64,000 bases of DNA from JAKFEW01 sp036675505 (GCA_036675505.1 JAKFEW010000030.1:8985-72984), one strand, 5' to 3'; shown: positions 1 to 7,965, counted from the stretch's first letter. Notes: generated from the letters alone by a model not told the origin. Program-made: numbers and translations.

Positions 1-165
1 GAGGACCTTGGTGTCGTCCGGCGCGACGGCCCGGGTGCCGACGGCGGAGGCCGGCGCGGCCTTGGCGCCACCGATGGGGCGCGCGACCTGGTTCATGGTC
101 CGGCCGCAACCGACGAGAGCGACGGACACGAGGACCAGGGGAACGAGGCGGCTGGCGATGCGCAT
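1..165 (-). CDS. Lipoprotein, N-terminal fragment (runs off the left edge)
   Basis: Reading leftwards from the ATG at 165-163 the frame stays open to base 1, giving 55 residues of a protein whose C-terminus is outside the window. The N-terminus is a typical lipoprotein signal: Arg near the start, a hydrophobic run, then the lipobox LVGC with Cys20 as the predicted lipidated residue. The mature part begins with an Ala/Pro/Val-rich stretch like the flexible linkers of the other lipoproteins here. A GGAGG ribosome site lies just upstream (about 170-176 on the minus strand). Function cannot be named. It is divergent from allB. Confidence 0.7.
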   Translation of the reverse strand, partial: MRIASRLVPLVLVSVALVGCGRTMNQVARPIGGAKAAPASAVGTRAVAPDDTKVL

Positions 166-238
166 TGAGAACCTCCACGATTAACAGCTTCGTGATGGTT
201 ATCGGGCAGGCCCCGAGTGAGGTGACGTAAAGAAACAG

Positions 239-267
239 TTAAGCTTTGCGGGTAGGGTCGTTAAGAT
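239..267 (+). promoter_or_regulatory. Possible sigma70-type promoter of the purine degradation operon
   Basis: TTAAGC (239-244) and TAAGAT (262-267) are 17 bp apart and lie about 56 nt upstream of the allB start. TAAGAT resembles the -10 hexamers seen before other genes here. The assignment rests on spacing and base match only. Confidence 0.35.
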
Positions 268-322
268 CGCCGCTTGCCCGGCGCCGAGCGGCATGGCAGA
301 ATGCGCGCGGAGGCCGAGCCCG

Positions 323-1693
323 ATGTCCGAACGCCCAATCGCGATCCGCGGCGACCGAATCCTGACCCCCGACGGCTGGCGCGCCGGTGCCGCCGTCCTG
401 ATGCGGGGCGGCCGCATCGAGGCGGTGGTGGACGCGTCCGCCCTGCCCGCCGAGGCCGAGATCCATGACGTGGGCGCGGCCGTGGTCACGCCCGGCGTGG
501 TCGACACCCACGTCCACCTCAACGAGCCCGGGCGCACCGCCTGGGAGGGCTTCGAGACGGGCACGCGCGCGGCTGCCGCTGGCGGGATCACGACGCTCGT
601 GGACATGCCGCTCAACAGCGATCCGGTGACGACCACCGCGAAGGCGCTCCAGATCAAGCAGGCGGCCGCGCTGGGCCGCTGCTGGGTCGACGTCGGGTTC
701 TGGGGCGGCATCGTGCCGGGCAACGCGGGCGAGCTCGCCCAGATGATTCACCTGGGCGCGCTGGGCTTCAAGGCGTTCATGTGCCACTCGGGCATCGACG
801 ACTTCCCTGCCGCCCGCGAGACCGACTTGAGGTTGGCCATGGCCATCTTGAGCGCGCTCGGTTCGCCGCTGCTCGTGCATGCGGAGCTCGAGTCGCATGC
901 CCCCGGTGAGGACAAGGCCGCCGATCCGCGGCGCTACGCCACCTTCCTGGCTTCCCGGCCGCCCGAGATGGAGATCGCCGCGATCGAGCTGATGATCAAG
1001 CTCTGCCGCGAGACGCGCTGCCCCGTGCATGTCGTCCACCTTTCGGCGGCCGGCGCGCTCGACGCGATCGCCCGCGCGAAGGCCGAAGGCCTGCCCTTCA
1101 CGGTCGAGACCTGCCCGCACTACCTGGTGTTCGCCGCCGAGGAGATCCCCGACGGCGCGACGGCCTTCAAGTGCGCGCCACCGATTCGCGAGGCCGCGAA
1201 CCGGGAGCGGCTCTGGAAGGGCCTGGCCGACGGCACGATCGACTTCGTCGCCTGCGACCACTCGCCGTGCACGCCTGAGCTCAAGAAGCCGGAAGAGGGC
1301 GACTTCATGGCGGCCTGGGGCGGCATCGCCTCGGTGCAGTTCAGCCTGCCCGCCGTCTGGACCCACGCCCGCGAGCGCGGCCACGCGCTCGAGGAAGTGC
1401 TGGGCTGGCTGACCGGCCGCACGGCGGCGTTCGCGGGGCAGGCGAAGCGGAAGGGGGCGATCGCCCCCGGCCTCGACGCCGACCTCGCCGTCTGGCACCC
1501 CGACGCCACGCTCGAGGTGCAGGCGGAGCGCATCTTCCACCGCCACCCCGTCACCCCCTACCTGGGCCGCACGCTGCAGGGCGTGGTCGAATCGACCTGG
1601 CTGCGCGGCGAGCGGATCTACCACCAGGGCGTCCACCGCGACGAACCGACCGGCTGTTTCCTTTTCAACCGCCCCACCCACCCACCCCACTAA
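323..1693 (+). CDS. allB: Allantoinase
   Basis: Amidohydrolase that opens the ring of allantoin to allantoate in cytoplasmic purine catabolism. Of 456 residues, the metal-binding HVH sits at 63 and 65, the lysine that would be carbamylated to bridge the two metals is K150 (GFKAFM), further ligands are H186 and H239 (VHLSAA), and the catalytic Asp is D312 in ACDHSPC. Length and order match the family, and the LNEPG motif after HVH favours allantoinase over hydantoinase or dihydroorotase. The ATG at 323 is preferred to an upstream in-frame ATG at 293 because GGAGG (309-313) precedes it at good spacing. The last residues (RPTHPPH) and the stop codon lie inside a dispersed repeat. It heads the run alc, uraD, uraH. 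Confidence 0.93.
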   Translation: MSERPIAIRGDRILTPDGWRAGAAVLMRGGRIEAVVDASALPAEAEIHDVGAAVVTPGVVDTHVHLNEPGRTAWEGFETGTRAAAAGGITTLVDMPLNSDPVTTTAKALQIKQAAALGRCWVDVGFWGGIVPGNAGELAQMIHLGALGFKAFMCHSGIDDFPAARETDLRLAMAILSALGSPLLVHAELESHAPGEDKAADPRRYATFLASRPPEMEIAAIELMIKLCRETRCPVHVVHLSAAGALDAIARAKAEGLPFTVETCPHYLVFAAEEIPDGATAFKCAPPIREAANRERLWKGLADGTIDFVACDHSPCTPELKKPEEGDFMAAWGGIASVQFSLPAVWTHARERGHALEEVLGWLTGRTAAFAGQAKRKGAIAPGLDADLAVWHPDATLEVQAERIFHRHPVTPYLGRTLQGVVESTWLRGERIYHQGVHRDEPTGCFLFNRPTHPPH

Positions 1694-1724
1694 GGGAATT
1701 CAGATCCCGCTCCGCTTGGGGCCT
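1664..1724 (+). repeat. Dispersed intergenic repeat, copy A
   Basis: About 60 bp matching, without gaps and with roughly seven to ten mismatches, the reverse complement of 36236-36296. The shared core includes CCCACCCACCCCAC, then GGGAAT, CAGATCCCGCT and GGGGCCT. The copy overlaps the 3' end of allB and includes its stop codon. Just beyond it, GGGCC-TTC-GGCCC forms a short hairpin and the CGCCCCACCCACCC block recurs at 1734-1747. No coding function is seen. Confidence 0.7.
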
Positions 1725-1772
1725 TCGGCCCAACGCCCCACCCACCCGAGACCTTCTGGAGATCGCTGAATC

Positions 1773-2783
1773 ATGAGCTTTGATGAGCATATCGACCTCG
1801 CGTCCGCGAAATCCGGCGGCGTGGCGCTGTTCGCCAACGACGAGTTCTTCGCCGGCAAGGAGAACCTCCTGCAGCCCGGCCGCGGCGTCTTCATCCACGA
1901 CAAGTACACCGAGAACGGGAAGTGGATGGACGGCTGGGAATCGCGCCGCAAGCGCGTGCCGGGCTATGACTGGTGCCTGATCAAGCTCGGCTTGCCGGGC
2001 CGCATCCACGGCTTCGACATCGACACCAACCACTTCACCGGCAACTACCCCGAGCACGCCGCCGTGGACGCCTGCGTGGCCGCGCCCGACGCGACGCCCG
2101 AACAGCTGAACGGCCCCGGCACCACCTGGACCGAGCTGCTGCCGATCTCGCAGCTCCAGGGCGGCAGCCGGAACCTCTTCCCGGCCTCGAACGGCGAGCG
2201 CTGGACCCATGTGCGCCTGCGCATCTACCCGGACGGCGGCGTCGCGCGCTTCCGCGTGCACGGCGAGGTCGGGCCGGACTGGGATCGCCTGCTGGCCGCC
2301 GGCGGCCCTCTCGACCTCGCAGCCGTCGAGAACGGCGGCGTGGCGGTGCTCGCGAACGACATGTATTTCAGCCACCGCAACAACCTGATCATGCCGGGCC
2401 GCTCGGCCAACATGGGCGACGGCTGGGAGACCAAGCGCAAGCGCGGCCCCGGCAACGACTGGGTGATCGTGAAGCTCGGCCGGCCTGGGCACCTGAACAA
2501 GGTGGAGGTCGACACCAACTGGTTCAAGGGCAACTTCCCGGACCGTTGCTCGCTGGAAGGCGCCTGGATCCCCGAGGGCGCACCCACCGACTACCTGATG
2601 AGCCGGGCGATCGACTGGCGGCCGGTGCTGCCGGAGGTCAAGCTCGCGGCCCACAAGCAGCATTACTTCGAGCAAGAGCTGATCCCGGGCGGCCCCTACA
2701 CCCACATCCGCCTCAGCATCTACCCCGACGGCGGCATCAGCCGCCTGAGGCTCTGGGGCACGCCAGCAGGGATGCAGGCATGA
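1773..2783 (+). CDS. alc: Allantoicase
   Basis: Hydrolyses allantoate to urea and ureidoglycolate, the step after AllB. The 336 residues hold two homologous allantoicase halves, roughly 10-155 and 180-330. Each starts with a GGVA(L/V)xANDxxF motif and carries matching DGWExxRKR and later DTNxFxGN(Y/F)P motifs, the signature of this duplicated jelly-roll family. The start follows a GGAGA-type ribosome site in an 79-base gap after allB. Its TGA overlaps the uraD ATG (ATGA), so the two are translationally coupled. The product ureidoglycolate needs a lyase or amidohydrolase, which is not in this window. Confidence 0.94.
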   Translation: MSFDEHIDLASAKSGGVALFANDEFFAGKENLLQPGRGVFIHDKYTENGKWMDGWESRRKRVPGYDWCLIKLGLPGRIHGFDIDTNHFTGNYPEHAAVDACVAAPDATPEQLNGPGTTWTELLPISQLQGGSRNLFPASNGERWTHVRLRIYPDGGVARFRVHGEVGPDWDRLLAAGGPLDLAAVENGGVAVLANDMYFSHRNNLIMPGRSANMGDGWETKRKRGPGNDWVIVKLGRPGHLNKVEVDTNWFKGNFPDRCSLEGAWIPEGAPTDYLMSRAIDWRPVLPEVKLAAHKQHYFEQELIPGGPYTHIRLSIYPDGGISRLRLWGTPAGMQA

Positions 2784-3283
2784 CCATCGACGAGCTGAAC
2801 GCCTTGCCGCCCGACGCGGCGGCTGCCGAGTTCGAACGCTGCTGCGGCGCCCGGCAGTGGGTGGCGGGCATGGTGGCCGCCCGTCCGTTCGCCGCCGCCG
2901 CCGTCGTCCATGCCGCGGCCGACGACGTCTGGGCGCGCTGCGGCCCGGACGACTGGCGCGAGGCGTTCACCCACCACCCACGCATCGGCGATGTGGCCGG
3001 CCTGCGCCAGAAGTTCGCGTCGACGGCGGGCTGGGCTTCGGGCGAGCAGGCCGGCGCGGCGGTCGCGACGGACGAGACCCTGCAGGCCCTGGCCCAGGGC
3101 AACCAGGACTACGAGGCGAAGTTCGGCCACATCTTCATCGTGTGCGCCACCGGCAAGACCGCCGACGAGATGTTGGACCTCCTGCGCTCGCGCCTGCCGA
3201 ACGATCCGGCCTTCGAGCTACGGGTCGCGGCCTGTGAGCAGCACAAGATCACCCACCTGAGATTGGAGAAGTTGCTGGCATGA
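2780..3283 (+). CDS. uraD: 2-oxo-4-hydroxy-4-carboxy-5-ureidoimidazoline (OHCU) decarboxylase
   Basis: Decarboxylates OHCU to S-allantoin after uricase and HIU hydrolase. The 167-residue protein has the family hallmark HPRIGD (H65-H66-P-R-I-G-D), where a His is catalytic, and the downstream NxxYExKFGxxFI(V/I)CATGK motif. The ATG overlaps the alc stop by four bases and there is no gap on either side. In-frame upstream methionines would extend it deep into alc and are not used. The C-terminus overlaps uraH in the same ATGA fashion. Confidence 0.93.
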   Translation: MTIDELNALPPDAAAAEFERCCGARQWVAGMVAARPFAAAAVVHAAADDVWARCGPDDWREAFTHHPRIGDVAGLRQKFASTAGWASGEQAGAAVATDETLQALAQGNQDYEAKFGHIFIVCATGKTADEMLDLLRSRLPNDPAFELRVAACEQHKITHLRLEKLLA

Positions 3284-3633
3284 GCGGCGCCGCGAACTCA
3301 CTGTCGACGCACGTCCTGGACACCGCCACCGGCAAGCCGGCGGCCGGGATGGAGATCCGCCTCGAAGCCCTCGAGAACGACGGCTTCCGTCTCATCGGCG
3401 GCGGCACCTCCAACGACGACGGGCGCGTCAAGGACTTCCTCGCTGCTGGCGAGAGCCTGCCGGCAGGCATTTACCGCGTACGCTTCGAGACGGGGCGGTA
3501 TCACGCGAAGCAAGGCGTCCAGGGCTTCTATCCGTACGTCGACGTGGTCTTCGAGCTGGGCTGTGAGGGGCAACACTACCATGTGCCACTGCTGATCAGC
3601 CCCTTCGGCTTCTCGACCTACCGCGGCAGCTGA
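3280..3633 (+). CDS. uraH: 5-hydroxyisourate hydrolase (transthyretin-like)
   Basis: Opens 5-hydroxyisourate, the product of urate oxidation, to OHCU, the substrate of the adjacent UraD. Of 117 residues, the N-terminal signature LSTHVLDTATGKPA and the C-terminal tetrapeptide YRGS, both diagnostic of HIU hydrolase as opposed to vertebrate transthyretin, are intact. There is no signal peptide, so it is cytoplasmic. It overlaps uraD by ATGA and ends the operon. No uricase gene (cofactor-free or FAD type) is visible here; it may lie left of the window. Confidence 0.95.
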   Translation: MSGAANSLSTHVLDTATGKPAAGMEIRLEALENDGFRLIGGGTSNDDGRVKDFLAAGESLPAGIYRVRFETGRYHAKQGVQGFYPYVDVVFELGCEGQHYHVPLLISPFGFSTYRGS

Positions 3634-3664
3634 TTTGCCTTTCCCTCGCGGCTGACGGGGAGGT

Positions 3665-4450
3665 CTAGTCTCGGCCGAGCGCTGCCAGCGTCCGGGTGAA
3701 CGCATCGAGCTCGGCGCGGTCGCGCGGATCGGTGACGTGTTCCTCGACCTCTTCGTTCCAATAATCGCGTAGCCCCTCGGCCGAGCTCTCGGCCGTCGCC
3801 GGGAACACGAGGTCGTCGGCGTCGGCCGACAGGCCGTGACGCTCGCAAATCTCCCGGATGCGGGCCATCGAGGCCTGGGCGAGGATCGCGGCACCCGGCT
3901 CACGGCGGGCTGCTTCGTGGGCGACGGCCTCGATCATGGTGCTGATCGGATCGAGGACCAGGGCGCTTGTGGGGCCGCCTGCGGGAACCAGCGCGGTGAC
4001 CCGGTACATCTGGCCAGCGACGCGGAAGTGGGCCACGGCGACGGCCGGCTCGGTGGACGGGGGCATGGGCGGGAAGCCCGCCTCACCCGCGGCGTCGGAG
4101 GTGGCGACCGGTCCCACGTGGACGCCGTCCAGGGTCTCGCAGTGGCAGGTCGCGCCGTCCACGGCGGCGACGAGCGCACCGCCGTTGTGCGAGAGCACCC
4201 CGTCGGTGGAGGCGCTCAGGTTGCCGGCGCCGGCCGCGACGAGATCGTCGGCGATGACGACGCCGCTGGCCCTCACGAGGTCGGCGGGGCCCCGTACCCT
4301 CAAAGTCAAGCCGCGCAGCGCGGGCGCCGCCGGCGCGCTTTCCGCCGGTGCGGTGGCCGCGCCGGCCGGGGTGGGCGCCACGGAGCCAGGCAAGGCCTGG
4401 CAACCGACGAGAACCAGGCTCAGGCATGAAATCAAGAACGCTCGCTGCAC
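3665..4450 (-). CDS. Lipoprotein of unknown function
   Basis: 261 residues from a GTG start with GGAGG upstream. Lipobox LVGC gives Cys17, followed by an Ala/Pro-rich linker to about residue 45. A single VLSHNGGALV segment near residue 90 looks like a decayed unit of the NNGG octapeptide repeat found in two larger lipoproteins of this window. It is followed by a beta-rich part and then a helical part with DPISTMIEA, which recalls DLTSTLTMG in the protein at 15550-18447. The order of parts is therefore similar, but the NHL propeller is absent. The protein is predicted to be membrane-anchored outside the cytoplasm. No function can be assigned. It is convergent with uraH across 31 bases. Confidence 0.75.
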   Translation of the reverse strand: MQRAFLISCLSLVLVGCQALPGSVAPTPAGAATAPAESAPAAPALRGLTLRVRGPADLVRASGVVIADDLVAAGAGNLSASTDGVLSHNGGALVAAVDGATCHCETLDGVHVGPVATSDAAGEAGFPPMPPSTEPAVAVAHFRVAGQMYRVTALVPAGGPTSALVLDPISTMIEAVAHEAARREPGAAILAQASMARIREICERHGLSADADDLVFPATAESSAEGLRDYWNEEVEEHVTDPRDRAELDAFTRTLAALGRD

Positions 4451-4520
4451 GGGGCAACCTCCTTCGTCTGTTCCGACGAAAAATCGGTTCCCAAATGATA
4501 CAGGCGCGTTAAAGCATTAT

Positions 4521-4561
4521 GTTAGCAAGCTTGTCCGAGGGAATTTGTGCAAGTTGCTAAC
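4521..4561. promoter_or_regulatory. Imperfect inverted repeat between two minus-strand genes
   Basis: Left arm GTTAGCAAGCTTG (4521-4533) and right arm CAAGTTGCTAAC (4550-4561) pair with one bulged base across a 16-base centre. It lies 31 bases past the Sel1 stop and about 70 bases upstream of the next lipoprotein start. It is AT-rich for this genome and has no following T run, so an operator or RNA-processing stem is as likely as a terminator. Confidence 0.35.
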
Positions 4562-4591
4562 CCCCCGCCGCCCTCGCCCCGGCACAGGTGC

Positions 4592-5638
4592 TCAGGGCCG
4601 GGCTTCCTTGCGCCAGGCCTGGATGCGCTTGTTGGCATCCAGCAGTTGCTTCTGGCTCATTCGTTTGCGCAGGATCTCCATCGCGTTCTTCGCGTCCTCG
4701 TCGCCCTGCTCGGCGGCCAGGCTGTACCAGAAGTAGGCGCTGACGGGATCCTTCGGCGTGCCCTCGCCCTCCTCGTGCAACAACGCGAGGTTGTACTGCG
4801 CCGAGACGTCGCCCTGCTGGGCCGCGCGCGAGTACCAACGCAGGGCCTCGCCCTTGTTCTGGACGATGCCCTCGCCCTTGTCGAGCATCAGCCCCAGGTT
4901 GAACTGGGCCTTCGGGTTGCCCTGCTCCGCGGCGCGGCGGTACCACTTCACGGCCTCGCTGTTGTCCTCGGTGGTGCCCTCGCCCTCATCGAACATGAGG
5001 CCGAGGTTCAGCTGCGCCTTGGTGTGACCGCGCTCCGCGGCCTGCTTGTACCACTTGATGGCGGCCGCGTTGTCTTCGGGCACGCCGTCGCCTTCGTCGA
5101 AAAGCAGGCCGAGGTTGAACATCGCCGAGGTGTCGCCCGCTTCCGCGGCGCGCTGAAACCAGCGCCGTGCTTCGGCCTTGTTCGGCGCCGTGCCCTCGCC
5201 CTTGTCGTGCATCAGCGCGAGGTTGAACATCGCGGAAGGATCGCCTTGATTGGCGGCCTTGGTGTACCACTTGATCGCCTCGGCATTGTCCTCTTTGGTG
5301 CCCTCGCCCTCGTCGTACATGATCGCGAGGTTGTACTGCGCCTTCGCGAAGCCCTGCTCCGCGGACCGGCGGTACCACTTGATGGCCTCCACGTTGTTCT
5401 CCGCGACGCCCTCGCCCTCGTCGAGCAGCAGCGCGAAGTTGTACTGCGCCTCCGCGCTGCCCTTCTCGGCCGCCTTGCGCATCCACACGACGTTGGAGTC
5501 CGGCCGTTGCACGGGTCCTCCCGTCCGGCTGGTCTGGGCTGCGGCCTGCGGCGTCGTCGCGAGCGACACGACCGCCAAGGCCGCCGTGAGGGCGGCGATC
5601 GGCTTGGCGGCGAGGCGGGCGGGACGGGGCGCTGTCAT
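4592..5638 (-). CDS. Secreted Sel1-repeat protein (larger paralogue)
   Basis: 348 residues: a signal peptide (basic start, hydrophobic core, cleavage near TPQAAAQ at about 35), then seven full 36-residue Sel1-like repeats and one final shortened repeat (about 55-310), and an alpha-helical tail ending IQAWRKEA. Each repeat follows the xKWYxxAAxxGxxxAQ(Y/F)NL pattern of TPR-like helix pairs that form protein-binding solenoids. The inter-repeat loops (DEGEGTKEDN and variants) are unusually acidic, so metal binding is possible but unproven. GGGAG precedes the ATG. It is 13 bases downstream of a smaller paralogue with the same architecture, so a tandem duplication is likely. Confidence 0.88.
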   Translation of the reverse strand: MTAPRPARLAAKPIAALTAALAVVSLATTPQAAAQTSRTGGPVQRPDSNVVWMRKAAEKGSAEAQYNFALLLDEGEGVAENNVEAIKWYRRSAEQGFAKAQYNLAIMYDEGEGTKEDNAEAIKWYTKAANQGDPSAMFNLALMHDKGEGTAPNKAEARRWFQRAAEAGDTSAMFNLGLLFDEGDGVPEDNAAAIKWYKQAAERGHTKAQLNLGLMFDEGEGTTEDNSEAVKWYRRAAEQGNPKAQFNLGLMLDKGEGIVQNKGEALRWYSRAAQQGDVSAQYNLALLHEEGEGTPKDPVSAYFWYSLAAEQGDEDAKNAMEILRKRMSQKQLLDANKRIQAWRKEARP

Positions 5639-5651
5639 GGGAACTCCCGGT

Positions 5652-6455
5652 TCAGTCCGAGGGGTGGGCGTCTTTCCAGGCGGCGAGGACTTTTTCGGCC
5701 TCTGCCAGCTGCTGCTCGCTGAAGCGCGATTTGACCTTGGGCAACGACTTCTTGGCCTGCGGGTTGTCGCCTTCGGCCGCCAACGAAAAGTACATGTACG
5801 CCTTCACGGGGTCCTTGGCTACCCCCTCGCCATTGTCGTACATGACCGCCAGGTTGTTCTGGGCGCCATGGTGGCCTCGCTCCGCGGCCTTGATGTACCA
5901 GTGGGCCGCCTCCGCGTTGTCTTCCTCGATCCCCTCGCCGTCGTCGTACATGATCGCGAGGTTGAACTGGGCCTTGAGGTTCCCCTTGTTGGCGGCCTTG
6001 GTATACCACTTGAGGGCCTCGTCATTGTCTTCCTTGGTGCCCTCGCCTCTGTCGTACATCATGCCGAGGTTGACCATCGCCTTGTCGTTGCCGACGGCGG
6101 CGGCCTTGCGATACCACTTGATCGCGGCCGCGTTGTCTTCCTTGGTGCCCTCACCTTCGTCGTACATGAGGCCGAGGTTGAAGGCCGCGCCGGCGTGGCC
6201 CTGGTTCGCGGCCTTGGTGTACCACTTGAGGGCTTCCTTGTCGTTCAGCGGGAGGCCGTCGCCCTCGTCGTAGGACAGCCCCAGCTCGAACTGGGCCTGC
6301 TTGTCGCCTTTGGCGGCGGCGGCCTTGAGGGTCTTCACGTTGGCATAGCCGACGCCGAAGGCCGGGGCCGCGAACGCCGCCACGATGGCGACGAACGCGG
6401 CCAGGCAGGCGATGCGGCTGGCGGGCTTGAAGATCATGAAGGCCGCCACTTTCAC
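5652..6455 (-). CDS. Secreted Sel1-repeat protein (smaller paralogue)
   Basis: About 267 residues: a hydrophobic signal region to about residue 35 (cleavage near FAAPAFG), five full 36-residue Sel1 repeats, a shortened sixth, and a helical tail ending VLAAWKDAHPSD, like the tail of the next gene. The GTG at 6455 overlaps the stop of the upstream aldolase-like gene (GTGA) and has a G-rich ribosome site; an ATG at 6437 is the alternative and would leave a cleaner signal peptide. The overlap suggests one transcript of aldolase-like enzyme and two Sel1 proteins. The partner bound by the solenoid is unknown. Confidence 0.85.
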   Translation of the reverse strand: MKVAAFMIFKPASRIACLAAFVAIVAAFAAPAFGVGYANVKTLKAAAAKGDKQAQFELGLSYDEGDGLPLNDKEALKWYTKAANQGHAGAAFNLGLMYDEGEGTKEDNAAAIKWYRKAAAVGNDKAMVNLGMMYDRGEGTKEDNDEALKWYTKAANKGNLKAQFNLAIMYDDGEGIEEDNAEAAHWYIKAAERGHHGAQNNLAVMYDNGEGVAKDPVKAYMYFSLAAEGDNPQAKKSLPKVKSRFSEQQLAEAEKVLAAWKDAHPSD

Positions 6456-7903
6456 TTCCCCCGCCGGTTGTTCAGGATCTTCACGAACGAGCGCCCGCGC
6501 AGCTCTTCGAGCGTGATGCCGGTGCCGAGCGCCTCTTCTTCCTTGATCGCGCCGCAGTTGATGCCGCGCAGGAAGAAGTTGAGCAGGCCCTGGCCAGTCG
6601 CGGCGTCGTCGAAGACGTCGCCGACCAGCGTGGCCTGCGCGGCCTTCTCGATGAAGTTCTTGAGGCGGATGCTGGCGGGCTCGAGGCCCTCGAGAAAGAA
6701 GGCGTAGGCCGCCGCGTAACGCGTCGGGAGCTGCGCCGGGTGCAGGTCCCAGCCCTGGTAGTAGGCGTGGACCAGCGAGTGGTTGACATGGTCGACGTGC
6801 AGCTTCCAGGCGCGGTGCACGACGTCGCGGTTCTCGGCGATCTGCGCGACGGAAAGCTTCTCGCCGCGGTGCGGGCCAACGGGCATGACGTTGGTCGCGC
6901 CGTCGGAGAGGTTCACGCCGGTGCCGGCCAGCGCCACCTGCATCACGTGGCGCGCGAAATCGCAGGCGGGGTGGTCCATGCGCTGGTGCGCGGCCGTGAT
7001 GTTGCAGCCGGCGGTGTAATCATAGGTGCCGAAGTGAGCGCCGATACAGCGGCCCCGGCACTCGGCGATCATCGCTGGCAGGGCCAGGCGGCCGTCCGGC
7101 CCGATGATCGTTTGCGGCATCTCCACCATCAGCTCGCACTTCACGCTGCCGAGCGGCAGCCCCACGTTCTGCTCGATCAGCTCGAGCAGCTCGACGAACG
7201 CCGTGACCTGCTCGGCGATCACCACCTTGGGGAGCGTGACGACGAAGTTCGGGGGCAGCGCGCCGCCCGCCTCACGGACCAGCGTGGTGAGGAAGATGTC
7301 GAGCGTGCGGATGCTGCGGCCGCGCAGCTCCTCGGTGAAAGGCTTGATGCGGATGCCGATGAAGGGCGGCAGGGTGCCGGCGGCCAGGCCCTTGGCTGTC
7401 TCCTGGGCCGCGATCACGGCCTGGTTGTCCTCCTCGGCGTCGGGACGGTTGCCGTAGCCGTCCTCGAAGTCGATGCGGAAATCCTCGACCGCCTCGCGCA
7501 CGAGCTTCTCGCGCACGCGGGTGTAAACGGTGTGAGCCAGCCACGCCGGCCGGTTGGCGTGCTTCGCGGCGTCCGGGTTCGCGGCCACGGCGGCCTCGAG
7601 GGCGTCGATCTCATCGAGCGAGTCGGGCAGGGCCTGGGCCCCCGTCAGGCCGATCGCCTTGGCGAAGATCACGCTGTTCGGCGCGTACTCGTCCAGCGCC
7701 TTGACCGACCGCTCTCCCATCTTCGGCGCCGAGTCGGCCTTCCACAGCTGGGCGCCGCCGTAGACGGTGTGCACGGCCTGGCGCTCGAACGAGTCGCCCG
7801 GATAGGCCTTCATGAAGGCCTGGTTGGCCTGGGCGAGGCGGTCCAGGATGGCCGCGGTGCCGTCGGCCGTCAGGGACGTCGGCGGGGTCGTGGTCGTGCT
7901 CAT
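6452..7903 (-). CDS. HpcH/HpaI aldolase / CitE-superfamily enzyme, possible malate synthase-like (DUF6986-like)
   Basis: 483 residues, no signal peptide, GGAGG five bases before the ATG. The central part has CitE-superfamily features: IGIRIKP for substrate binding, LMVEMPQ with the metal-binding Glu, and later GTYDYTA with the second acidic ligand. Length and these motifs fit the DUF6986-like group, which is often labelled aldolase or phosphoenolpyruvate kinase without proof; from memory, members occur beside allantoin/urate genes in actinobacteria. Relatives of this superfamily condense glyoxylate with acetyl-CoA. Because allantoate breakdown yields glyoxylate via ureidoglycolate, a malate-synthase-like role is a reasonable inference but is not shown. 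It is transcribed away from the ABC genes through a shared palindromic region. Confidence 0.7.
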   Translation of the reverse strand: MSTTTTPPTSLTADGTAAILDRLAQANQAFMKAYPGDSFERQAVHTVYGGAQLWKADSAPKMGERSVKALDEYAPNSVIFAKAIGLTGAQALPDSLDEIDALEAAVAANPDAAKHANRPAWLAHTVYTRVREKLVREAVEDFRIDFEDGYGNRPDAEEDNQAVIAAQETAKGLAAGTLPPFIGIRIKPFTEELRGRSIRTLDIFLTTLVREAGGALPPNFVVTLPKVVIAEQVTAFVELLELIEQNVGLPLGSVKCELMVEMPQTIIGPDGRLALPAMIAECRGRCIGAHFGTYDYTAGCNITAAHQRMDHPACDFARHVMQVALAGTGVNLSDGATNVMPVGPHRGEKLSVAQIAENRDVVHRAWKLHVDHVNHSLVHAYYQGWDLHPAQLPTRYAAAYAFFLEGLEPASIRLKNFIEKAAQATLVGDVFDDAATGQGLLNFFLRGINCGAIKEEEALGTGITLEELRGRSFVKILNNRRGK

Positions 7904-7942
7904 GCAATCCTCCGTAGGGCAGGCTGGCGGGGGTTTCCGGCA

Positions 7943-7965
7943 AGTTTACCATGTCATGTTAAACT
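7943..7965. promoter_or_regulatory. 23-bp palindrome between divergent genes (candidate operator)
   Basis: AGTTTACCATG (7943-7953) and CATGTTAAACT (7955-7965) are inverted copies around T7954 with ten of eleven pairs matching. It sits 40 bases upstream of the aldolase-like gene (-) and 32 bases upstream of the binding-protein gene (+). Each arm holds a TAAACT-like hexamer that could serve as a -10 on one strand. The geometry suits a dimeric repressor controlling both directions. Confidence 0.5.

Noticed and set aside
4700..6300. Tandem DNA repeats in the Sel1 region as a non-coding array
   Set aside because: The period of 108 bases equals 36 codons and the reading frame is intact, so these are protein repeats.
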